Below, in pieces: positions 1 through 4,857 of a stretch of DNA of 9,049 nt. Source of the stretch: JBHPGW01 sp042569785 (GTDB taxonomy: Bacteria > Planctomycetota > Phycisphaerae > Sedimentisphaerales > Anaerobacaceae); the NCBI GenBank assembly GCA_042569785.1, contig JBHPGW010000091.1, positions 1-9,049 on the forward strand, written 5' to 3'. Both the position numbers and the translations under genes were made by a program. The notes below the pieces were generated by a model that had not been told where the DNA came from, ran no database searches, and saw nothing but the letters and a program-made list of their open reading frames with translations. Every line of letters starts with the position of its first letter. Position 1 is the first letter of the stretch.

Positions 1-128
1 TCTCTAATTAGCAATGGTACACTTTTCGGGGGTCAGGCCAGTGTGAGTTCAAAATACTCCTAATTTCTAATTTTTTCTCATTTTCCTACTATTTCCACTT
101 GCTGGTGTGAATTAAGGCTTGTCATCAT
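1..128. other. Left-edge intergenic stretch, no gene seen
   Basis: This AT-rich stretch lies beyond the terminator of the lysine-rich gene. I see no reading frame with a ribosome binding site. It contains a G-rich patch near 26-45 (TCGGGGGTCAGGCC) of a kind often seen at the edges of repeat-type elements, but no inverted partner is visible inside the window, so no element is called. Confidence 0.4.
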
Positions 129-161
129 AAAAAAAGCCATCGATGCAACCACCGATGGCTT
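129..161 (-). terminator. Intrinsic terminator of the lysine-rich gene
   Basis: Read on the minus strand, a perfect 9-bp stem (AAGCCATCG pairing with CGATGGCTT, plus-strand arms 134-142 and 153-161) encloses a 10-nt loop and runs straight into a T tract (plus-strand A tract 129-135). It starts 24 nt after the TAG stop at 186-188, the right place for a rho-independent terminator. The intact terminator and ribosome binding site suggest the lysine-rich locus is still an expressed unit. Confidence 0.85.
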
Positions 162-185
162 CATAATAAGTTAATCATTAGATGC

Positions 186-373
186 CTATTTTTTCTTTTT
201 TGCTTTTTTCCTCTTCTTGGCTTTCTTCTTTGCTACTTTTTTCCTAGCCACTTTCTTCTTTGCTTTTTTCTTAGTTGCTTTCTTCTTAGCTTTCTTCTTA
301 GTTGCTTTCTTCTTGGCTTTCTTCTTTGCTACTTTTTCTTAGCCACTTTCTTCTTTGCTTTCTTTTTTGCCAT
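186..373 (-). pseudogene. Lysine-rich histone-tail-like protein, frame interrupted
   Basis: From ATG at 373 the frame reads MAKKKAKKKVAKKK and meets TAG at 329-331. A shift of -1 at the preceding G-AAAAA-G run (332-338) opens a further 48 codons to TAG at 186-188. The whole would be a 62-aa protein made almost only of Lys, Ala, Val and Thr in KKKA/KKKVA/KKKAT repeats, with two Arg near the end. Such tails are found in bacterial H1-like proteins (C-terminal part of chlamydial Hc1, Hc2, AlgP) and bind DNA non-specifically by charge. A GGAGG Shine-Dalgarno sequence lies 8 nt before the ATG. The same block occurs again at 213-254 with six A instead of five, so the interruption looks like a one-base loss. 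It could be a real mutation, a sequencing error, or a slippage site; the downstream frame has no start codon of its own. Confidence 0.6.
190..370 (-). repeat. Imperfect coding repeats encoding KKKA/KKKVA units
   Basis: The lysine-rich gene is built of short imperfect repeats, mainly AAGAAGAAAGC with GTGGCT or ACT insertions. A longer block of about 43 nt (GTGGCTA..., then a poly-A run, then GTAGCAAAGAAGAAAGCC) occurs twice. The two GTGGCT marks start at 346 and 251 on the minus strand, 95 nt apart, which is one short of a multiple of three. Such repeats are prone to expansion, contraction and homopolymer change. Confidence 0.7.
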
Positions 374-381
374 TTTTAAAA

Positions 382-386
382 CCTCC
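382..386 (-). promoter_or_regulatory. Strong Shine-Dalgarno site of the lysine-rich gene
   Basis: GGAGG on the minus strand stands 8 nt before the ATG at 373. It fixes the start of the lysine-rich frame and shows that the upstream part of the interrupted frame is the real 5' end. The frame downstream of the interruption has neither a start codon nor such a site. Confidence 0.75.
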
Positions 387-550
387 ATGTTAAATAGAAA
401 AACAGTTCAATAAGCAAGCTAACATCCATAGGGCCTGCTTTTACTTTCCATTGTGTGTACTTATGAGATGTTGTAAACATAATAATGCTGGTGGATAGAG
501 ATTTTTTTCTTTTATGAGAAAGTAATTACGAGTAGTTCATAAATAATTTC

Positions 551-580
551 TGACAAGAGGTGACACAAGGTGATATTATG
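551..580. repeat. Three tandem 10-bp repeats upstream of the Hc1-like promoter
   Basis: Three adjoining decamers begin with TGA: TGACAAGAGG, TGACACAAGG and the more diverged TGATATTATG. The first two differ at two positions and place an AGGTGA hexamer exactly 10 bp apart, one helical turn. They lie 28 bp upstream of the -35 box of the Hc1-like gene, a plausible place for a regulator. This reading is inference from position and period only. Confidence 0.35.
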
Positions 581-607
581 GCTGTAGAGGGATAGCCAGT
601 TTTTGCC

Positions 608-636
608 TTGACAATGGTCATTCCTGCTGGTAATCT
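608..636 (+). promoter_or_regulatory. Predicted sigma70-type promoter of the Hc1-like histone gene
   Basis: A perfect -35 box TTGACA (608-613) is followed after 17 bp by TAATCT (631-636), a weak -10 box. Transcription would start near 643, leaving a leader of about 35 nt before the ATG at 678. Direction and spacing fit the histone gene; the poor -10 lowers confidence. Confidence 0.5.
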
Positions 637-677
637 TTTTTCAAAATGATAGTTTATATTTTAATAGAGGATAAAAA

Positions 678-848
678 ATGCAAGACTACGAAGACCTTAA
701 AACAATGGTTGCTGAGATTGAAGATGATCTCAACAAGGCTGAAGGCGGAAACAACGCCGCAGGGACAAGAGTTAGAAAACAAATGCAGCAGATTAAAAAG
801 GTTGCCCAGGCTATCAGAAGCAAAATCCTTGAGCTTCGTTCATCTTAG
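678..848 (+). CDS. Hc1-type histone H1-like protein, single domain (56 aa)
   Basis: This is a small DNA-associated protein resembling the N-terminal domain of chlamydial histone Hc1. The sequence runs MQDYEDLKTMVAEIEDDL, then NKAEGGNNAAGTRVRKQ (19-35), then a basic amphipathic helix (IKKVAQAIRSKILELRSS). The pattern L-x-K-A-E-x-G-N-x-A-A-x-x-R-V-R is characteristic of the family, in which an acidic first helix and a basic second helix form a helical hairpin, thought to mediate dimerisation. Unlike chlamydial Hc1 it has no lysine-rich C-terminal tail and stops at 56 residues, as short single-domain relatives in other phyla do. AGAGG lies 7 nt before the ATG, and a TTGACA promoter lies upstream. 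A longer ORF over the same bases in another frame (646-936) lacks family resemblance. The missing tail type is encoded 305 nt away on the other strand. Role in nucleoid compaction is inferred from the family. Confidence 0.82.
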   Translation: MQDYEDLKTMVAEIEDDLNKAEGGNNAAGTRVRKQMQQIKKVAQAIRSKILELRSS

Positions 849-1162
849 TAGGGCTTTTTTAATAGATTCTTCTGTTTTTTTAAACGGCCTCCGGCAATTC
901 AGAAACTCGTATCTATTGGCATATTATTTGGTTTAGGACAATTTGCAACTGGACAATACTGCTCTATGCTGGTTTGATAGAAAAGAGTGGTAATTATAAA
1001 ATGGGCCTTCGTTGGAATTGCTATAAAACAAAGGAAATTGCTTGATACTTGTGTAGAAAGTAGTACCGGGTAGTCATCTGGGCAAGCAGTTAGCTCCAGG
1101 ATAAAAGTTTTAATTGGGATCCTGCCTGCCTTACTGCCAACAGCAAAACAGGGTGGCTTCAA
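849..1162. other. Intergenic region between convergent genes, possible gene remnant
   Basis: This 314-nt stretch lies between the ends of the Hc1-like gene (+) and the UroD-like gene (-). No frame has a convincing start and ribosome binding site. On the plus strand short hydrophobic segments appear in shifting frames (about 892-975 reads PAIQKLVSIGILFGLGQFA..., about 1000-1040 reads IIKWAFVGIAIKQRKLL), which could be a decayed membrane-protein gene. No hairpin followed by a T run was found for either neighbouring gene. Confidence 0.35.
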
Positions 1163-2173
1163 TTACAGTACTGCCTGGGCCATGGCGAGTATGTTTTCTG
1201 GGGGGACGTTTGGCAGGATGGCTTCGTGGCTTGGGCTTATTATCAGGTTTGGGGCTAATAATTCTTTTACCCTTTTTACGTCGGCTTTAATTTCCTGTGG
1301 GGTTGCTTCGACGAGTAATTGCTGTGTGTCTATTCCGCCCATGAAGGCGATTCGGCCTTTAAAATCCCGCGCGAGAGTTTCTGCGTCCATGTCTTTTGCC
1401 TTTGCCTGCAGCGGGTGCAGGCAGTCGACGCGCATCTTTATGAAACGCTCGATGACGTTGTGTATCGAGCCGCACGAATGGAGGATGACCTGATAGCCGA
1501 AGCGGTGGGCCTGGTCGGTGAATTTCTGGAACCAGGGCAATATGAATTCGTCGAACTGGTCGGGGCCGCAGATGAGTGAAGTTTGTGTGCCGAAATCGTT
1601 TCCGAAAAAGAAGCCGTCGATAAGATCACCTGCTTCTGTAAAGAGTTTTTCGTTGGCGTTATAATAAAATTCACAGACCTTGTCCGTTACCGCGTGTACC
1701 AGTGCCGGATTTGCGATCATGTTCATCATGTAGCTTTCCATCCCGAACAGGTCCATCACGTTGTGATAGAAGCATGTCCACATTCCGCTCGCGCGGTAGA
1801 ATGGACCGACGTTTTTCAGCATTTCCAGCGTCTCAGTAAAATCCATGTATTCGATTTTCGGCCAATCGTAAGATTCGATCTCAGCGGGGCTGGTACAATC
1901 AGCAAACGGCCCTTTGCTGCCGTGAGCGATTTTGCCTGGGATATTGCCGAATGGAATTTTCCCTTCCGGATGCTGGTAGTAGGATTGTGCCAGCCCGGGC
2001 CATATCCACCGAAAGTCATCGCCTAACTTTAGCCTTACCTCTTCTTCGGTCGATGTTGCGAAGAATTTATGTATGATCGGCCAGGTATCAGCGTGCGGAT
2101 TCCCAAGCCAGAAGCCGCAACGATCCGCTTTTTGGCCGGCAATAATAGTTTTAATGCGTTGGCGGCTGTTCAT
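1163..2173 (-). CDS. UroD-superfamily (MtaA/CmuA-like) protein
   Basis: This 336-aa protein belongs to the uroporphyrinogen decarboxylase superfamily, a TIM-barrel fold that includes HemE and the zinc methyltransferases MtaA, MtbA and CmuA. It is probably not HemE, because the N terminus (RQRIKTIIAGQKADR) lacks the arginine-rich substrate motif of that enzyme. Seen in it are G190-NDFGTQTSL with Asp193, the zinc-type H232-x-C234 motif (LHSCGSIHNVIERF), the HPLQAKAKDMD stretch and FMGGID near 278-282. The third zinc ligand of MtaA, normally Cys, is replaced by a SPSHE motif (313-317), where His316 may serve instead. The family suggests cytoplasmic methyl transfer, but the substrate is unknown. 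The gene has its own promoter at 2260-2288 and a 21-codon leader ORF overlapping its ATG. AGAGG lies about 10 nt upstream. Sampled lines of this gene are near 55% GC against about 44% in the Gfo/Idh/MocA gene, so it may have a different history. Confidence 0.82.
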   Translation of the reverse strand: MNSRQRIKTIIAGQKADRCGFWLGNPHADTWPIIHKFFATSTEEEVRLKLGDDFRWIWPGLAQSYYQHPEGKIPFGNIPGKIAHGSKGPFADCTSPAEIESYDWPKIEYMDFTETLEMLKNVGPFYRASGMWTCFYHNVMDLFGMESYMMNMIANPALVHAVTDKVCEFYYNANEKLFTEAGDLIDGFFFGNDFGTQTSLICGPDQFDEFILPWFQKFTDQAHRFGYQVILHSCGSIHNVIERFIKMRVDCLHPLQAKAKDMDAETLARDFKGRIAFMGGIDTQQLLVEATPQEIKADVKRVKELLAPNLIISPSHEAILPNVPPENILAMAQAVL

Positions 2174-2235
2174 TTATGTTTATCCTCTGAGCTTTGTTTA
2201 ATCTGACATTTCCCATTTACACTGTTAAAAAGCAT
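2170..2235 (-). CDS. Candidate 21-aa leader peptide overlapping the UroD-like start
   Basis: An ATG at 2235 follows a strong SD (AAGGAG at 2242-2247, 6-nt spacing) and lies about 18 nt downstream of the expected transcription start. It opens a 21-codon frame beginning MLFNSVNGKCQIK and ending HK, whose TGA (2170-2172) overlaps the ATG of the UroD-like gene as ATGA. This is the classic geometry of translational coupling. The peptide has no run of a single amino acid that would signal attenuation. In the homologous promoter copy near 8900 the matching ATG is ATA, but a related frame recurs there (VYGKSQVR against VNGKCQIK). It may be a real leader peptide, or an accident of a conserved DNA element. 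Confidence 0.45.
   Translation of the reverse strand: MLFNSVNGKCQIKQSSEDKHK
2207..2220 (-). promoter_or_regulatory. ATGGGAAAT operator-like box, UroD side
   Basis: The minus strand reads GTAAATGGGAAATG, one box of the type found twice, in the form GTATATGGGAAATC, before the kinase gene. It lies about 40 nt downstream of the -10 box, inside the leader. Position in transcribed DNA fits a repressor that blocks elongation or an RNA-level signal. No regulator gene is in the window to connect it with. Confidence 0.4.
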
Positions 2236-2259
2236 AATTTTCTCCTTATGACACCAATA

Positions 2260-2288
2260 ATTTTACAAAAATCACCTTGAATAGTCAA
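2260..2288 (-). promoter_or_regulatory. Predicted sigma70-type promoter of the UroD-like gene
   Basis: The minus strand carries TTGACT (2283-2288), a 17-bp spacer and TAAAAT (2260-2265): five of six consensus bases in each box with ideal spacing. Transcription would start near 2253 and give an 80-nt leader. The same elements stand at identical offsets in the copy before the kinase gene, which strongly supports function. Confidence 0.82.
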
Positions 2289-2321
2289 GAATTTTCTTTT
2301 CGGGGACAGTTTCATTAAAAA

Positions 2322-2332
2322 TTTGTACGAAA
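2322..2332. promoter_or_regulatory. Quasi-palindrome upstream of the UroD-side promoter
   Basis: TTTGTACGAAA is a near-palindrome centred 39 bp upstream of the -35 box. The other promoter copy has TTCATACGAAA at the same offset. Symmetry plus fixed phase suggests a binding site for a dimeric regulator, such as a LacI-type protein; this is inference. Confidence 0.35.
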
Positions 2333-2377
2333 CCACGGTTTTTATGCCCCGCCTTTCTTCCAATACATGCTTTTGCA

Positions 2378-2691
2378 TAGACCTTGACCGCATGCCCTGT
2401 CATAAAGTCAAGTTTTTCAGTAATTCTTGGCATTAGTCATATCCAATCGGCACAGATTTCAAATGACCGATACGTTCAAGAATATCATAGAACAACGATC
2501 TCGATACCAGCACCTCAGCCATCTGAAATATCACATACCTTGAATGCCTTACCACTTTGGCACCTATCTTTATTAATTTCAAAAAAACTTTATCTTGGAC
2601 AAGAGTGTTCTAAAATATAGTTTTAGTTTGTTTTTGCTAAGCTTATAAGGCAGATAGAAAAGAGGAGTTAGCTTGATCATTACAAAGTCAT
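2378..2691. other. Intergenic region upstream of the UroD-side cassette, no gene seen
   Basis: This 314-nt region lies between the end of the five-gene operon and the UroD-side promoter cassette. The only longer frame here (about 2384-2620, +) begins at TTG, has no ribosome binding site and resembles nothing known. An AT-rich hairpin (CTAAAA 2610-2615, TTTTAG 2621-2626) is too weak to call a terminator, so where the operon transcript ends is unclear and some reading through into the UroD-like gene is possible. Confidence 0.45.
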
Positions 2692-3846
2692 TTAGTCATA
2701 GTGGAATGTTACTGTGGTGCTGTGTTTTTGTGACTCAAGGGCAGCCGTAAACAAGCGGTGACTAATCGCCGCCTCTTCGGGGGTGGCACAACTGGAGAAT
2801 TTTGTCAGTGGCTTTGCAGTATTTAATTCGTATATAAAAGCCGCCCACATCTGCAAAATAGCATCAGGGAAGCCAAATTCAAAGACCGAGCCGGTAATGG
2901 CTTTGAAAGTTGTTTCATATCCGATATCGATCTGCTGCCAGACCTGCTCTTGCCCGCTTTTATATTCCATGATTTGCAGACACGCAGGATTCTTCGTTGA
3001 AAATCTGGCCGATGCTTTTGTGCCCAGAATCTCAATGTACCATGAATTCTTTTCTCCAGGTGCGATCCTTTGGGCCTTGAGGGTCATTGGGAAAGTATTG
3101 TTGGTTGCGGGGTCCAGCGATTCACAGAATAAAGTTGCATTGTCCCAGGTTTTGCAGGGAACAGTTTTTCCGTTTCTGTCGAACCGATTGGGAATGATGT
3201 TCGATAGAATAGCTCGGACATTTTTAGGCACCCATCCAGCTCGCAATGGCAGATGACAAATATGCAGACCAAGGTCGCCCATACAACCGTATTCACCGTT
3301 GTACTCTATCATCCGCTTCCAGTTGATGGGCTTATCTGGATCGAGATCACTAGAGTGCAAAATTCCGCTGTTGACTTCGATAATTTGTCCGAAAACTTTA
3401 GCCTCAATCATCTGGCCAATCCGCTGAGCACCCGGATAGAATGGAAACTGTGAACAGCATCGTACAAACACATCCGGATGTTCTTTTATGCAAGCTGTAA
3501 TAGCTTCATTGGCTTTTTTGTCGATGCCGAACGGTTTTTCGCCCATCAAATGTTTGCCGGCCTTGATCGTATCGCAGTATAATTTTTCGTGTAGATTGTG
3601 CGGCACAGCACAGTAGACAGCGTCAACATCGGGGTTGGCAAGAAGCTGGTGGTAATCTTGTGTAGCTTGTTGGACGGTAGGAAGGCTTTGCTGAAACCAA
3701 CTGTAAAGTTCTTTATTCGTGTCACAAACAGCTACAATTTCCGGATACGCCTGCATATCCAGTAAATGACACCATCTTACAGCGGAACTGCCAAATTCTC
3801 GGCCCATCAGGCCGCAACCGATAACCCCGAAACGTATTCTTTTCAT
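2692..3846 (-). CDS. Gfo/Idh/MocA family oxidoreductase
   Basis: This 384-aa protein is a cytoplasmic NAD(P)-dependent sugar or polyol oxidoreductase of the Gfo/Idh/MocA family. The N-terminal Rossmann fold shows the nucleotide loop GVIGCGLMG (7-15), an acidic residue in AVCDTN (Asp42) at the end of the second strand, and the EKPFG signature (103-107), whose Lys is a conserved catalytic or cofactor residue. The C-terminal alpha/beta domain carries GDLGLHICHLP (190-200), with the family's Asp-x-x-x-His pair at 191 and 195. Length is usual for the family. It is the last of five genes, starting 31 nt after the second TIM-barrel gene; no clear SD precedes its ATG, so it may rely on coupling with the gene before. 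The start is chosen because the Rossmann strand begins at once. The substrate cannot be told from sequence; members oxidise inositols, sugars and sugar acids, and some carry out redox-assisted eliminations. Confidence 0.9.
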   Translation of the reverse strand: MKRIRFGVIGCGLMGREFGSSAVRWCHLLDMQAYPEIVAVCDTNKELYSWFQQSLPTVQQATQDYHQLLANPDVDAVYCAVPHNLHEKLYCDTIKAGKHLMGEKPFGIDKKANEAITACIKEHPDVFVRCCSQFPFYPGAQRIGQMIEAKVFGQIIEVNSGILHSSDLDPDKPINWKRMIEYNGEYGCMGDLGLHICHLPLRAGWVPKNVRAILSNIIPNRFDRNGKTVPCKTWDNATLFCESLDPATNNTFPMTLKAQRIAPGEKNSWYIEILGTKASARFSTKNPACLQIMEYKSGQEQVWQQIDIGYETTFKAITGSVFEFGFPDAILQMWAAFIYELNTAKPLTKFSSCATPEEAAISHRLFTAALESQKHSTTVTFHYD

Positions 3847-3877
3847 TTTTTCAAACCATCTTTCGTTTCATCACAAT

Positions 3878-4798
3878 TCAATCATTTACATATTTTCGCC
3901 AGTACTCGACTGATTTAGCCATCTCATCGAGCACCTGCTGGTCGTTTTGGCCTAAGGAAAAGAATATCTCAAAAAACAGATACATTTCCTTAGCTCCTGA
4001 CTCATTAATTGCTTCAATTACTTTTTCTGCCTCAATGATGCCGGCTTTGTTATATTCATCTGTAAAAGGCCAGTGGCCGCTTGAGGTTCCGTTGCACTGC
4101 TGCAGATGTACCACCAAAGTTTGGTCCCCAAGCTGGCGAAGCCATTCATAAGGATCCGTATCTTCAGCTTTATGAGGAAAGTTCTGACAGCACATGTGTC
4201 CCAGATCGATCACCAATTGGATCGGTACGCTGGCCCCGTCATTAATCCTCGCCAGAAACTCTTTTGTCTGGGCAATTGTGTAAGGAACCTCGCTGGGTGC
4301 ATACATCTGCTCCCAGAGAATGAACTCTTGACCTTGTTGTTTGGCGAGCTTAGATAAATCCTGAAAAGTGGTGATCAAATTGTCGATGAGCATCTGATAG
4401 CGTTTGGGGTCATCTAAATCCCTCGATGAAATGGTATCGAAATGCCCACCAATACCTCTTGCGCCAAGTTTAGCAGCAACCTTAATCGCCTCCTCACACC
4501 ATCTAACGCCATCCCGGCGCATTCTTTCGTCAGGATGAGAAATCAGGTTCACGCAGTGGGTCATAGTGCCGGTAAAATAGTTATGGATCTCGACTTCATA
4601 TTTATTTGATAAAGTTTTGATCTCCAAAGCCACATCTGAGAGAGTCGGTTCAGAGACAAAGAAAGGGTCCAAAAAGTCTGAGTCGAACTCTACATACTTC
4701 AGGCCGAATTTATTTTTAACGATATCAAGCCAGGCATCGGGCTCTGGCCAACGTTTATCGGCAAAGCATAAGTCAACGCCAAGTTTCAATTTTGTCAT
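3878..4798 (-). CDS. Sugar phosphate isomerase/epimerase, TIM barrel (copy 2)
   Basis: This 306-aa protein has the xylose-isomerase-like TIM-barrel fold (AP endonuclease 2 / sugar isomerase family). Likely divalent-metal ligands lie on successive strands: Glu163 (LWEQM), Asp198 and His201 (IDLGHMCC), His231 (VVHLQQ) and Glu277 (LFFEIFF). The early segment NYFTGTMTHCVNLISHP and the GGHFD motif (117-121) are further conserved-looking blocks. The start KLGVDLCFADKRWPEPDAW recalls, from memory only, the branch that contains tetrulose-phosphate epimerases of erythritol breakdown (EryC-like); this is a weak hint. It shares little with the other TIM barrel of the operon, so the two probably act on different intermediates. 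AGGA stands about 10 nt before the ATG, 59 nt after the aminotransferase stop. Confidence 0.85.
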   Translation of the reverse strand: MTKLKLGVDLCFADKRWPEPDAWLDIVKNKFGLKYVEFDSDFLDPFFVSEPTLSDVALEIKTLSNKYEVEIHNYFTGTMTHCVNLISHPDERMRRDGVRWCEEAIKVAAKLGARGIGGHFDTISSRDLDDPKRYQMLIDNLITTFQDLSKLAKQQGQEFILWEQMYAPSEVPYTIAQTKEFLARINDGASVPIQLVIDLGHMCCQNFPHKAEDTDPYEWLRQLGDQTLVVHLQQCNGTSSGHWPFTDEYNKAGIIEAEKVIEAINESGAKEMYLFFEIFFSLGQNDQQVLDEMAKSVEYWRKYVND

Positions 4799-4857
4799 GC
4801 TTTTACCATCCTAAAAAATGACGATTATTGTGTCTATGTTATGCTGGGCAAATAAGT

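Larger units (their letters stand above)
374..677. other. Intergenic control region between the two histone-like genes
   Basis: This 304-nt region separates the divergent lysine-rich gene and Hc1-like gene. For the rightward gene I see a promoter at 608-636. For the leftward gene no pair of -35/-10 boxes stands out. The region also holds three 10-bp direct repeats at 551-580 (TGACAAGAGG, TGACACAAGG, TGATATTATG) and a short hairpin-capable pair (TGGCT 579-583, AGCCA 594-598) just upstream of the promoter. No other gene is seen. Confidence 0.5.
2201..2377 (-). repeat. Promoter cassette, UroD-side copy (177 bp, pairs with 8872-9048)
   Basis: These 177 bases align without any gap to 8872-9048, with 131 identical positions by hand count (about 74%). 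The match covers the -35 and -10 boxes with equal spacing, the TTTCGTACAAA-type quasi-palindrome, the GAGAAAATTAT stretch and the ATGGGAAAT box. It ends abruptly toward the gene at 2201; the upstream limit is not known because the partner is cut by the window edge. A duplicated promoter region or strong shared regulation explains this best. Confidence 0.85.

Noticed and set aside
1..60. End of a mobile element or REP-type repeat (TCGGGGGTCAGGCC)
   Set aside because: No inverted partner, target duplication or transposase frame is inside the window. The CTTTTCGGGG likeness to 2296-2304 is too short to count as another cassette copy.
646..936. 96-codon plus-strand frame over the Hc1-like gene
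   Set aside because: It is a shifted reading of the same bases. The 678-848 frame has the SD, the promoter and a clear Hc1 pattern.
899..1162. 87-codon minus-strand frame directly after the UroD-like gene
   Set aside because: It starts with TTG without a ribosome binding site, its protein has no recognisable domain, and its composition looks like non-coding DNA.
1583..2026. 147-codon plus-strand frame antisense to the UroD-like gene
   Set aside because: It mirrors the codon pattern of the real gene on the other strand and has no start signals. The other plus-strand frames under the operon genes are the same kind of shadow.
1163..2173. HemE (uroporphyrinogen decarboxylase of haem synthesis)
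   Set aside because: The N-terminal arginine-rich substrate motif of HemE is absent and the H-x-C zinc motif of the methyltransferase branch is present.
2384..2620. 78-codon plus-strand frame in the intergenic region
   Set aside because: It begins at TTG, has no ribosome binding site and no family likeness.
2610..2626. Hairpin CTAAAA-TATAG-TTTTAG as terminator of the five-gene operon
   Set aside because: The stem is pure A/T apart from one pair, and on the minus strand it is not followed by a T run. Too weak to call.
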